NCBI RefSeq assembly: GCF_024753285.1
Contig: NZ_JANUGW010000007.1
Coordinates: 239,169 to 303,168 of the forward strand
Length of the DNA: 64,000 bases
Direction of reading: 5' to 3'
Source of the DNA: Massilia pinisoli
Lineage (GTDB): Bacteria > Pseudomonadota > Gammaproteobacteria > Burkholderiales > Burkholderiaceae_D
The notes beneath the pieces were generated by a model. The model ran no database searches. It had not been told where the DNA came from and saw nothing but the letters and a program-made list of their open reading frames with translations. The translations under genes were made by a program, and so were the position numbers. Positions 55,610 to 63,810 of the stretch are shown here, in pieces; the first letter of the stretch is position 1; the number at the start of each line of letters is the position of its first letter.

Positions 55610-56278
55610 ATGGAACAGCGTATCGCGATCTATGGCGCCGGCGGGCTCGGACGGGAAGTCCTGCAGATCATCCGCGACATCAATGCCGTGCAGCCGACCT
55701 GGGCGTGCGCCGGTTTCCTGGTCGACCCGGGTTTCGACAGTCCGGCGCAGGTGGCCGGCCTGCCGGTCCTCGGCGGCATCGACTGGCTGGCCGCGAACCC
55801 GGACGTGTGGGTCGTCGTGGCTATCGGTTCCTCGGCGGCGCGGCGCCAGGTGGCCGAGCGCATCCGGCAGCGGTGCCGGAACCGCTTCGCGACGCTGGTT
55901 CATCCGCGCGCCTGGATGGGCGAGGGCGTCCACCTCGGCGAGGGGACGATCTTCTGTGCCGGCGCCCTCGCGACCACGGACATCCGCATCGGCGCGCACG
56001 TCCAGGTGCACGTCGGCTGCACGATCGGCCATGACGCCGACTTGCGCGATTTCGTCACCCTGACCCCGCGCGGTTGCGTGTCGGGCAACGTATTGATCCA
56101 CGAGGGGACCGACGTGGGGGCGGGCGCCGTCATCCTGCCCAAGTGCGTCCTCGGACACTGGTCCGTCGTCGGCGCGGGGAGCGTGGTCACGCGCTCGCTG
56201 CCGGACAACGTCGTCGCCGTCGGCGTGCCGGCGCGCGTCGCCAAGGAACGCCAGCCGGGCTGGCATCTGCCAGTTTAG
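55610..56278 (+). CDS. PglD/NeuD-type sugar O- or N-acyltransferase
   Basis: ATG 55610, with GGGGAG upstream, gives 222 residues. The N-terminal Rossmann-like segment is RIAIYGAGGLGREVLQIIRD. A left-handed beta-helix of hexapeptide repeats follows (GEGVHLGEGTIFCAGALATT, IRIGAHVQVHVGCTIGHDAD, VGAGAVILPKCVLGHWSVVG). His in the CTIGHDA turn is the likely catalytic base. Such enzymes acetylate amino sugars in glycan pathways. Being co-directional with and 17 bp behind flhA, and near an aminotransferase and an OGT-like transferase, it probably helps make a flagellin sugar. Its last 4 bp overlap the convergent next gene. Confidence 0.85.
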   Translation: MEQRIAIYGAGGLGREVLQIIRDINAVQPTWACAGFLVDPGFDSPAQVAGLPVLGGIDWLAANPDVWVVVAIGSSAARRQVAERIRQRCRNRFATLVHPRAWMGEGVHLGEGTIFCAGALATTDIRIGAHVQVHVGCTIGHDADLRDFVTLTPRGCVSGNVLIHEGTDVGAGAVILPKCVLGHWSVVGAGSVVTRSLPDNVVAVGVPARVAKERQPGWHLPV

Positions 56279-57111
56279 GCGGGCAGCAGCAGGGCCAGTT
56301 CGGCCATCGCCCGGAACACGGGCAGGCTGAGCGCGGTCGCCGCTTCGGTCGACGGCAGGCGCGCGTGGACAGGGCCGGCCGGCAGGTCGTCGCGCCAGGC
56401 CCAGGCCAGCACGCGCAGCCCGGCGCGGCGCACGGCCGCTTCCAGTTGCGGCTGCAGCTCGCGCAGCCGCTCCAGCACGGGCAGGTCGGCCGCGCACACT
56501 TCCATCTTGATGCCGTCGGCGACGGGCGTCGCCTGCACCGTGACCACGGTGCCGTCGGCCAGCACGAGTTCCAGTCTCAGCGCGGCGCGTGTGCGGCGGC
56601 GTCGGTTCTGCTGTTGTTCCGCTTCGCCTTGCACCACGCGCAAGTGCTGTGCACGGGGCGACCCCGCATGGACCGTGAAGCGCCACGCATCCGGCGGCGG
56701 ACTTTGCAACTGGGCCAGGCGTGCCGCGCGCGCGTCCTGGCCGGCCTGCAGCAGCGCCGTCGGCAACTGCCCCTCGCGCATCTGCTGCTCGCGGATGGCC
56801 TGCTGGGTGCCGTAGTTGCGCACCATGCCGCGCCAGGCGCTGGCCAGCGCGCCGCCATCGGCGTTCGGCCAGGTCATCTGGCGCGCCATCGCCACCTGGT
56901 CGGGTCGCATCGCAGCCCCGTCCTGACCTGCCTCGGCGGCGGACGGCTGCGCCGGCGCGGGCTGCGCGGCCGGCAACGGCACGGACTCGATCTCCGCCTG
57001 CAGCAGGGCGGCTGAACCGGCGGCTGCCAGCGCCGGACCGATCTGCGACGGCGCCGCGGCCGGAACCACGGGCGCGGGCGGGAGAAGCGGCGGGAAAAGG
57101 ATGCTGGCCAT
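56275..57111 (-). CDS. unassigned protein downstream of flagellin, possibly FliK-like
   Basis: This 278-residue protein has no signal peptide. Residues 1-75 are Pro/Ala-rich. Residues 80-135 are helical and Gln-rich. The C-terminal third has alternating strands and a helix (LRLELVLADGTVVTVQATPV; ICAADLPVLERLRELQ-like; LEAAVRRAGLRVLAWAWRDD). That recalls the globular end of FliK-like proteins, but the similarity is too weak to name. It follows fliC on the same strand behind a terminator. Its stop overlaps the stop of the acyltransferase on the other strand. Confidence 0.65.
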   Translation of the reverse strand: MASILFPPLLPPAPVVPAAAPSQIGPALAAAGSAALLQAEIESVPLPAAQPAPAQPSAAEAGQDGAAMRPDQVAMARQMTWPNADGGALASAWRGMVRNYGTQQAIREQQMREGQLPTALLQAGQDARAARLAQLQSPPPDAWRFTVHAGSPRAQHLRVVQGEAEQQQNRRRRTRAALRLELVLADGTVVTVQATPVADGIKMEVCAADLPVLERLRELQPQLEAAVRRAGLRVLAWAWRDDLPAGPVHARLPSTEAATALSLPVFRAMAELALLLPA

Positions 57112-57130
57112 GGTGTCGGGTACTCAAAAG

Positions 57131-57158
57131 TAAAAAGGCCAACCGCGTGGTTGGCCTT
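57131..57158 (-). terminator. intrinsic terminator of fliC
   Basis: Read on the minus strand, AAGGCCAACC, a four-base loop, GGTTGGCCTT and a TTTTT tract. It lies 39 bp beyond the flagellin stop and before the next minus-strand gene, which must rely on readthrough or its own promoter. Confidence 0.85.
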
Positions 57159-57196
57159 CGAGGATTCCCGGCTGGGTTACACCGGGAGAAAGCCCA

Positions 57197-58048
57197 TTAC
57201 TGGAGCAGCGACATGACCATCGAGGACATGCTGTTGCTCTGCTTGAGCATCGCGGTGCCGGCTTGCAGCAGCATCTGGCTGGAGGTCATGTTCGACGATT
57301 CGGTCGCGAAGTCGACGTCCATGATACGGCCTTCAGCGGCCTTGCTGTTGGTGCTGATGTTCGACAGGTTGTTGTACACGTGGCTCAGACGGTTCGCCGC
57401 AGCGCCCAGGCCCGAACGCAGCGTGCTGACGTCTGCCAGGGCGGTGGTCAGGGTGCCGATCGTGGCGTTGGCCGATGCGGTCAGTTCGGTGCCGGTCGTG
57501 GCGGCGCTGTAGTTGGCCGTTGCGCTCGACACGTCGGTTTGCACCTGGTTCAGGGCGGTGCTCAGGTCGACGCTCATGGTTTCGCTCGACGACGCGCCGA
57601 TCTGGAAGGTCATCGATGCGCCGACGGTGCCGCCGATCAGCAGCTTGTTGCCTGCGAACGAGGTGTTCTTCATGACGTTTGCCAGTTCCTTGCCCAGTGC
57701 GTCGAATTCCGACTGCATTGCGGTCTTGTCGGAAGCGGTCGACGAGGCGTCGGCAGCCTGGGTGGCCAGGTCTTTCATGCGGGTCAGCATGTTGTTGACT
57801 TCGTCCAGCGCGCCTTCAGCGGTCTGCAGCATGGAGGTCGAGTTCTGGGTGTTACGCATTGCGACAGCCATGCCCGAGGTTTGTGCTTGCAGGCGCGAAG
57901 CGATCTGCAGGCCGGCGGCGTCGTCCATTGCCGAGTTGATGCGGTAGCCGGTCGACAGGCGCGTCATCGAGGTCGATAGCGAGGCCTGGGTGCGGTTGAT
58001 GGAGTTCTGGGCCGACAGTGCGGCGTTGTTGGTGTGAAGGCTCAGCAT
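57197..58048 (-). CDS. fliC: flagellin
   Basis: This 283-residue flagellin has intact N-terminal (LSLHTNNAALSAQNSINRTQ, MTRLSTGYRINSAMDDAAGL) and C-terminal (RIMDVDFATESSNMTSSQML) D0/D1 domains. The variable centre is very short, so the filament should have little of the D2/D3 surface domains. The centre is Ser/Thr-rich (residues 165-215), offering sites for O-glycosylation. An AGGAGCC ribosome binding site precedes the ATG. It is monocistronic with its own terminator. Confidence 0.96.
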   Translation of the reverse strand: MLSLHTNNAALSAQNSINRTQASLSTSMTRLSTGYRINSAMDDAAGLQIASRLQAQTSGMAVAMRNTQNSTSMLQTAEGALDEVNNMLTRMKDLATQAADASSTASDKTAMQSEFDALGKELANVMKNTSFAGNKLLIGGTVGASMTFQIGASSSETMSVDLSTALNQVQTDVSSATANYSAATTGTELTASANATIGTLTTALADVSTLRSGLGAAANRLSHVYNNLSNISTNSKAAEGRIMDVDFATESSNMTSSQMLLQAGTAMLKQSNSMSSMVMSLLQ

Positions 58049-58202
58049 GGTTGGCTCCTAAGTATTCAGTAAAAGATCGGTTGGCTGCTTGGCTTGTGAT
58101 TTCGAGTGTTTCGCTCGCTCTCACATGTACAAGACGACCGGTTTCGCATCGGCATTAAGTGCCATGCGGAAATTTTTTAAATTTTTTTTGGACTTGGCAT
58201 TT

Positions 58203-58235
58203 TGCAAAAAGAAAAGGCCGGCACAAGGCCGGCCT
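58203..58235 (-). terminator. intrinsic terminator of the aminotransferase gene
   Basis: On the minus strand AGGCCGGC (58235-58228) pairs with GCCGGCCT (58222-58215) around a five-base loop, followed by TTTCTTTTT. It lies 21 bp past the stop at 58256 and isolates this gene from fliC. Confidence 0.82.
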
Positions 58236-58255
58236 GATACGCTGGAACGGTACCG

Positions 58256-59428
58256 TCAAGCGCCCTGGACCAGCGTACGGATCACCTGGGCCACCACGCC
58301 GATCTTGTGCGGATCCATCGTCTGCCCCGTCGGCAGCACGATGACGCTGTCGGCCACGGCCTCGGTGACAGGCAACAACAGCCCGGCATGGGGGAACAGC
58401 GAGCGATATGGCTCCATCTTGTGGCAGCCGGGCCAGAAATAGCGGCGCGCCAGGATGTTTTCCGCGCGCAGCGCGTCGATCACGGTGTCGCGCGGGACCG
58501 GGCAATCCGGCGTCACTTCCATGATGATGTATTGGAAATTGTTGCGTTCGCGCTCGTCGTACTCCACCACGCGCACGCCCGGGATGCCGGCGAGCGCCTC
58601 GCGGTAGGCCCGGTAGTTGGCGCGGTTGGCGGCGATGACGTCGTCGACGGCGTCCAGGTTGACGAGGCCCATGGCGGCGGCGATCTCGATCATCTTGCCG
58701 TTGGTGCCCGGGTAGCTCACCTGGTCCAGGCCGGAGAAGCCGAAGTTACGCATCAGCCGCATTGTGCGCGCCAGTTCGTCGTCGTTGGTGACGACGGCGC
58801 CGCCCTCGAAGCTGTTGAAGAACTTGGTCGCATGGAAGCTCATCACTTCGCAGCGGCCGAAGTTGCCGATCTTGCGTCCGCCGTGGGTGCAGCTGAAGGC
58901 GTGCGCGGCGTCGAACATCAGCTGGAGGTCGTGTTCGGCGGCGACGGCCTCCAGCGCTTCCACCGGCGCGGCCCGGCCCCACAGGTGCACGCCGATGATG
59001 CCCGTGGTGCGCGGCGTGATCATCTTGCGCACCGCGTCCGGCGACAGCGTGTGCGTGGCCGGGTCGATGTCGGCGAACACCGGCGTGATGCCCTGCCATT
59101 GCAGCGCGTGCGCCGTGGCGACGAAGGTATAGGCCGGGACGATCACCTCGCCTTCGAGGCCGAGGGCGCGGATCGCGATCTCCAGGGCGATGGTGCCGTT
59201 GCACATGGCGACGCAATGCTTGACACCGAGGTGGTCGGCGACGCGGCGCTCGAATTCCTGCACGAGCGGGCCGTCGTTGCTGAGCCAGCGGCGGTCGAAG
59301 ATGTCGCCGACGTGGCGCATGAAGGCGTCGCGGTCGCCCATGTTCGGACGGCCCACGTGGAGCGGATCGTCGAAGGCGGGGGCGGCGCCGTTGATGGCCA
59401 GGTCGGCCTGTTGGCGAATGGGTTTCAT
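58256..59428 (-). CDS. DegT/DnrJ/EryC1-type sugar aminotransferase
   Basis: This 390-residue PLP enzyme transfers an amino group to a nucleotide-linked keto-sugar. The PLP lysine lies in MSFHATKFFNSFEGGAVVTN. The family start is FDRRWLSNDGPLVQEFER, with CNGTIALEIAIRALGLEGEV, VPAYTFVATAHALQW and MFDAAHAF (Asp of the PLP pyridine contact). Together with a PglD-like acyltransferase it could make an N-acylated 4-amino-4,6-dideoxy sugar such as viosamine, known on flagellins of other bacteria; that is inference. The gene is 9 bp downstream of the OGT-like gene, in one operon. Confidence 0.9.
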   Translation of the reverse strand: MKPIRQQADLAINGAAPAFDDPLHVGRPNMGDRDAFMRHVGDIFDRRWLSNDGPLVQEFERRVADHLGVKHCVAMCNGTIALEIAIRALGLEGEVIVPAYTFVATAHALQWQGITPVFADIDPATHTLSPDAVRKMITPRTTGIIGVHLWGRAAPVEALEAVAAEHDLQLMFDAAHAFSCTHGGRKIGNFGRCEVMSFHATKFFNSFEGGAVVTNDDELARTMRLMRNFGFSGLDQVSYPGTNGKMIEIAAAMGLVNLDAVDDVIAANRANYRAYREALAGIPGVRVVEYDERERNNFQYIIMEVTPDCPVPRDTVIDALRAENILARRYFWPGCHKMEPYRSLFPHAGLLLPVTEAVADSVIVLPTGQTMDPHKIGVVAQVIRTLVQGA

Positions 59429-59437
59429 GTCGTTGCC

Positions 59438-61612
59438 TTATTCGGAAGCGGGGACGAGTTCGGACAGGCGCACCTGGAGCGGTGCCGGTTCCTGTCCGTC
59501 GCACCAGCGCTGCCACATTTTGCGGAGACCCAGTTCGAGGCCGGCCGCGGCGACGTCCGGATACCCCAGGATCGAATCGCTCAAGCGCTGGCGCATCGAT
59601 GCGCGCATCAGCGCCAGCGTCTCCGTGTTCTGGGCCAGGAAGACGCCGAGCTTGACGTAGGTGTCGTCGCCCTCGGTGATGAACGAGCCCAGGCCGAGGT
59701 GCACCATGAAGACGGCCGCCGCGTGGCTCGGGTTGGTGGGGCCGATGGCGGCCAAGGTCGGTACGCCCATCCACAAGGCGTGACCGATGGTGGTCGAGCC
59801 GGTATAGGGGAAAGGACTGAGGCACACGTCGACGTCGTAGTGCTGCTTGAGGTATTCGTGGACGGGCGCGCGCGGGCGCAGCAGCAGGCGTTCGCGCGGA
59901 ATGCCTTCCAGTTCGAACCAGTCGATCAGCCTGTCGTCGATGCCGGGCTGCAGGCCACCCAGCAGCATGCGCGAGTCGGGCACGGCGTGCAGGAGCTTGG
60001 CCCAGTGCGCGATCACGCCGCGGCTGAGCTTGCTCGCGCGATGGAAGCTGCCGAAGGTCAGGTAGCCGTTCTTCAGTGCCGGCAGATCGTTGACCGGTGG
60101 CGCACCCAGGTCGGGCAGGAACAGGGCGCCCGAGGGCAGGCGCACGATCTGTTCGCTGAACTGGTTGTCGTAGCGACCCTCCGGCACGAGGAACTGGTCG
60201 CACAGGATGTAGTCCATCGAGCGCATGCCGGTGGTGCCGCCATAGCCGATGTAGGTGGCCTGGATGGGCGCCGGCTTGCGTGCGAACAGCGGCAGGCGGT
60301 TCCTGGCCGAATGGCCGGACAGGTCGATCAGGATGTCGATGGCGTCCGCGCGGATCAGGCGTTCGGCCGCGTCGTCGTCGAGGTCGGCGATCGGACGCCA
60401 GACCGCGACGTTGGCGCGCATCCCGCGCGACGTCTCGTCGTCGATCGTATTGTTGTAGTAAATGTAGAGCGCGACCGCGGGATTGTCCTTGAGCGACTGG
60501 AACAGCGGCGCGATGAAGTGCGATACCGCGTGGTTGTACAAGTCGGCCGACACGAAGCCGATGCGCAACTGGCGCATCGGATCGCGATCGTTCGGATGCG
60601 ACTGCCACTGCGTGCGCCATTCCGCTTCCCACCGTTCGCCAAAGCCGAAGTGTTCGCGCGTGAGCTCGTCCGCGTCCAGGCAGGAGTGGCTCAGGATGAA
60701 CAGCAGCATGCTGTGCGTCTCCGGAGTCGGGCACATTTCCAACAGGCGCCGGCTCAGGGCGACCGCTTCCTCCCATTCGCCCAGCGTGAACGCGGTATGG
60801 GCGAGGGCACGGAGGGCGTGCTCGCTGCTGGGGTCGAGTTCGAGTGCCTTGCGCAGGACCGGCGCCGCCTTGTCCAGGTTGCCGTTCATCTGCAAGGTGG
60901 CCCCGAAGTCGCACAGGATGCCCGCGTGGTCCGGCGCCAGTTCGACGGCGCGTTCGAGGCAGGCCAGCGCCGCCGCGTTCTGGCGCAGATGGCGGTGGCT
61001 GAGCCCCATGTGGCGGTGCGCGTTGACATGGCCTGGCCGCCGTGCGACGACGGCACGGTAGCAGTCGACGGCTTCCTCATGACGGTTCAGGCGGTGCAGC
61101 ATCTCGCCGAGGTCGAATTGGGCGTCGACGTGTTCGGGATCGAGTGCGAGTACTTGGCGGAACACGGCGGCGGTGTCCTCGAAACGGCCCTGGCCGTGCA
61201 GGGTTGATGCGAGGCAGAGTAATGCGGGAATGCTGTGCGGCGCCAGTTCGACCGCGCGCCGCGCGTTGGGCTCCGCTTCCTGGGGGCGCTTCAAGCGTAC
61301 CAGGCTGTTGGCCAGACCCCGGTGCAGTTCGGCCTCGTCCTCGAAGCGCAGCGCTTGCCGATACGCGTCGGCCGCTTCCTCGTGTCGTCCGCCTTCGAAC
61401 AGGGCGGCAGCGAGCAAGCCGCGAAGGTCGCGCAGTTTCGGGTTGAGTTCCAGCGCGCGCCGCAGGCACGCGATACCTTCGTCGAGTTGGCCGTCCTTCA
61501 GCAAGGCCAGTCCCAGCAGCGCATGGGCCTTCGCGTCGCGCGGGTTCAGCGACACCGTCCGGCGGTGGTGTTTGATGTCGTTCGTCATCGTGGGAGTCAG
61601 GACGCTGTTCAT
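59438..61612 (-). CDS. TPR-repeat O-linked N-acetylglucosamine-type glycosyltransferase (GT41-like)
   Basis: ATG 61612, with GAGG 8 bp upstream, gives 724 residues; a longer frame upstream lacks support. Residues 20-320 hold about eight TPR units (HALLGLALLKDGQLDEGIAC, AALACLERAVELAPDHAG and others). The C-terminal catalytic region resembles SPINDLY/OGT enzymes: LRIGFVSADLYNHAVSHFIA, DILIDLSGHSARNRLPLFAR, APIQATYIGYGGTTGM and LSPFPYTGSTTIGHALWMGV. It likely transfers a sugar to Ser/Thr of flagellin, given fliC and sugar genes next door. It is the first gene of the operon with the aminotransferase. Confidence 0.9.
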   Translation of the reverse strand: MNSVLTPTMTNDIKHHRRTVSLNPRDAKAHALLGLALLKDGQLDEGIACLRRALELNPKLRDLRGLLAAALFEGGRHEEAADAYRQALRFEDEAELHRGLANSLVRLKRPQEAEPNARRAVELAPHSIPALLCLASTLHGQGRFEDTAAVFRQVLALDPEHVDAQFDLGEMLHRLNRHEEAVDCYRAVVARRPGHVNAHRHMGLSHRHLRQNAAALACLERAVELAPDHAGILCDFGATLQMNGNLDKAAPVLRKALELDPSSEHALRALAHTAFTLGEWEEAVALSRRLLEMCPTPETHSMLLFILSHSCLDADELTREHFGFGERWEAEWRTQWQSHPNDRDPMRQLRIGFVSADLYNHAVSHFIAPLFQSLKDNPAVALYIYYNNTIDDETSRGMRANVAVWRPIADLDDDAAERLIRADAIDILIDLSGHSARNRLPLFARKPAPIQATYIGYGGTTGMRSMDYILCDQFLVPEGRYDNQFSEQIVRLPSGALFLPDLGAPPVNDLPALKNGYLTFGSFHRASKLSRGVIAHWAKLLHAVPDSRMLLGGLQPGIDDRLIDWFELEGIPRERLLLRPRAPVHEYLKQHYDVDVCLSPFPYTGSTTIGHALWMGVPTLAAIGPTNPSHAAAVFMVHLGLGSFITEGDDTYVKLGVFLAQNTETLALMRASMRQRLSDSILGYPDVAAAGLELGLRKMWQRWCDGQEPAPLQVRLSELVPASE

Positions 61613-62254
61613 GGCCGTGCCTCGGGCGTGAAACAGGGAAGGAACGGCACCTGGCCGCGGGTAGGGGAAAAGGTCATGGACATGAAGGTCGGCTGCGAAG
61701 GGCCCGAACGTTGTTATTTCTCTAAGGAAACAAATATCTTTGAATTGTAAACCGTCTGTGCAGGTTCTGACGATACTTGTTGTATATCTGTGTCGTGATC
61801 GCCGCAGATTTTTTGACACTGGCCGGCTTACTAAATGTGGTTTAAGAAACCCGGCGGCGGTGCAGGTCACGGCTATTTCGGAGGAAGGGACAACAACTTG
61901 CCATTCCCCGATGAAAGTGTCGATCCCGGATCGACGGGCATTTTTAGGGTAATATTCGCTAGCCCGCGAGTGTCGTCGAAGCGCCGGGCGCCCATCTCAG
62001 CCTCGAACTCCCGCACCCACGTGACGGCCTTTGCCGTCGCTGAAACGTTTTCCGACATGGACTTGCGACCTTGCGGCATGCGCACGGTATCGCACCATTT
62101 CGGAAAGACCAAGTAGAAAATTGATGAAGCAAAGCAAGCGAACTCTAAGTGTTGCCCCCATGATGGACTGGAGCAACAATATAGTGTTCATGCGGTTCTT
62201 CGCAGACCTCTCCGTAATTTCTCCGTAGCTGATCAGGAATTTTCGTGTAGCTCC
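61613..62254. other. gene-poor, less GC-rich interval
   Basis: About 640 bp without a supportable gene. It should hold the promoter of the glycosyltransferase operon. A TACAAT hexamer reads on the minus strand at 61749-61744, without a convincing -35. Small frames of 60-100 codons exist on both strands (for example minus 62112-61873, whose part from SENVSATAKAVTW onward looks almost protein-like). None has a ribosome binding site or a recognisable family. Base composition changes here, marking the edge of an accessory segment. Confidence 0.4.
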
Positions 62255-62524
62255 TTCCTTGTGGAGCCCGCAAGAACAGGTTGTGGACGCCAGTCTGCTG
62301 ATACCGGCGCGCATCTGTTCGTAAAGCGGACGTTAGCAGGTCATCTCCTGCCCTGGGCACGGTTCAGACTGCAGCCGGATATGGGTCTTGAGCACGAACA
62401 GAATTCCGGTAAGGGTCGCGCGATCGTTGAGACGTGGCCGTCCACCTTTCGGTGACCTGCTGTGGGTTGGCAGATGAGCTGCTACAAGCGACCAAAGGTC
62501 TTCGGGGAGAAGTGCTTGGGCCAT
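62255..62524 (-). pseudogene. remnant of an IS5-family transposase
   Basis: The first 50 residues (MAQALLPEDLWSLVAAHLP, PKGGRPRLNDRATLTGILFV, LKT) match the start of IS5-group transposases. After VLKT the frame degenerates and stops at 62333. Shifted frames downstream retain weak traces (a MTC and RxxDxRxYQQxGV-like stretch). All of the catalytic DDE part is missing. It is a decayed insertion sequence. Confidence 0.7.
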
Positions 62525-62583
62525 GGCATCAGTCCGTCTGGGAACAAGGCCGCCATCTTAGCTGCCGAAGCAACGCCGTGTAC

Positions 62584-62751
62584 GTCCGCTACCGACCGAG
62601 GCTGTGTAAAAACGCGAGATCCACCTGTTTTCAGGGGACTCTTTACCATTTGCGACCTCGCGAAAACGTCATAGCGCACGTTTTGAGCAGTAGAGTGTCG
62701 CTGGCCTCCGGGCCGTTCTGCGTTTTTACACAGCCTGGACCCGTAGCGGAC
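62584..62751. mobile_element. 168-bp element with 32-bp terminal inverted repeats (MITE-like)
   Basis: The left end (62584-62615, GTCCGCTAC...GGCTGTGTAAAAACGC) and the reverse complement of the right end (62720-62751) agree at about 28 of 32 positions, including a perfect 17-base inner block. The interior has no coding capacity. No clear target-site duplication is visible. The GGCTGTGTAAAAACGC end resembles insertion-sequence termini, and the adjacent transposase remnant starts 60 bp away. It may be a non-autonomous derivative of that element. Confidence 0.7.
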
Positions 62752-62799
62752 CTTGTGCGCTGCCTCTGCCTCACAAGAGGATGTTATCAAGGTGGTCAC

Positions 62800-63810
62800 T
62801 TAGGTTGCTATATCGCCGCGCCATTCTGGTGACACTAGACGTACGTAAATAATGCCAAATCCGGGAGCTTGTCCGTCGACAACTACCAATGGTCGCTCGT
62901 CGTTAGGCGGCTCGCCATTAGTCCAAAGCTCGTAGCCGGTCTTCGCCTTTTCGTTAAAGAACGCGCCAGCATCGGTCATAAATAGCGAGGCTGCTGCGAC
63001 GTGAGGCAGTAAGGTGCCGGTAGCGGTCGCTACTACGTCCGGCGGTTGTTTGCCGGCGTTGTGGCGACTCTCTGCGACTTTCTCCAGATGTTCTACGAGT
63101 CGCTCCCATTCACTGCCCTTAATCAGAGGCGCACCAAGGGTTCCCTCTACCATGGCGTGTAGCGCTTCGCCCAACGGGATCGTGGCATTGAAAGTACCGT
63201 GATACATAACCGGGGCTCCTGCCCGCGCTACCGGTATTGCTGGTTGGGCGGACTCGAGCCACCAACCTGAAGTTGGAGCCGGAGCATTGACGTCGATACA
63301 GGAATACCTAGTTCCTGGACACGTGCCTGGCGTTGTAGGCGCAATATTGAACGGAGCAGACTTTCTACGAAGTCCGGTCAACGTAAATTTCGGCCAGTGT
63401 GTGTAGAGGTAGCGCTGGATGTCCGGGCCATTTTTATCCACAGTAAACTGCCCTAGCGTGGTACCTGCGTCCGCGACTTTAGCTTGGATTAGAAGCGCGC
63501 GCCTCGTGCGGCCACCCTGCTCTTCACAGTCGAGGACGAACAACAGGTCGCAAAGCTCAGGTGCCTTCGATTTGTTGTCTCGGGGATCGGTCCAACGAGC
63601 CTTGGGTGTCTTATGCGTAAAAACTCCAAGCACATCGAGTTCACCAGCGACCAGATATGGTCTCCACTCCCGCACCAGTTTCTCGGGCAACTGAAGGACT
63701 AGCCGGGCCACCTCGGCCACTTCGCCCGTCCCTGATACAGGGTTTGGTTTGATACGACAGTCTCGAATTGCCGTCTCAGCGGCGGCAATAAGCGTGGGCG
63801 GGGCTTTCAT
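62800..63810 (-). CDS. orphan protein with a possible PD-(D/E)xK-like nuclease motif
   Basis: This 336-residue protein has no signal peptide or membrane segments. Residues 50-120 contain AGELDVLGVF, then CDLLFVLDCEEQGG and RRALLIQAKVAD. The spacing of acidic residue, hydrophobic strand and Q-x-K is like the core of restriction-type nucleases. The C-terminal half has GEALHAMVEGTLGAPLIKG and a terminal strand region. Base composition is clearly lower in GC than the flagellar genes. It lies beside mobile-element debris, which suggests recent acquisition, perhaps a defence gene. No ribosome binding site precedes ATG 63810. I do not recognise the family. Confidence 0.6.
   Translation of the reverse strand: MKAPPTLIAAAETAIRDCRIKPNPVSGTGEVAEVARLVLQLPEKLVREWRPYLVAGELDVLGVFTHKTPKARWTDPRDNKSKAPELCDLLFVLDCEEQGGRTRRALLIQAKVADAGTTLGQFTVDKNGPDIQRYLYTHWPKFTLTGLRRKSAPFNIAPTTPGTCPGTRYSCIDVNAPAPTSGWWLESAQPAIPVARAGAPVMYHGTFNATIPLGEALHAMVEGTLGAPLIKGSEWERLVEHLEKVAESRHNAGKQPPDVVATATGTLLPHVAAASLFMTDAGAFFNEKAKTGYELWTNGEPPNDERPLVVVDGQAPGFGIIYVRLVSPEWRGDIAT

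Noticed and set aside
58130..58175. Sigma-28 promoter of fliC
   Set aside because: GCCGATGC occurs on the minus strand upstream of flagellin, but no TAAA lies at the required 15-bp distance, so I do not list it as a feature.
58307..61207. 966-codon plus-strand open frame
   Set aside because: It lies antisense to the aminotransferase and OGT-like genes, has an Arg/His/Val/Gln-rich composition typical of GC-rich shadows, and no domain.
59438..61870. Extended 810-residue glycosyltransferase start
   Set aside because: The extra 86 residues lack repeats or a ribosome binding site; ATG 61612 begins the TPR protein properly.
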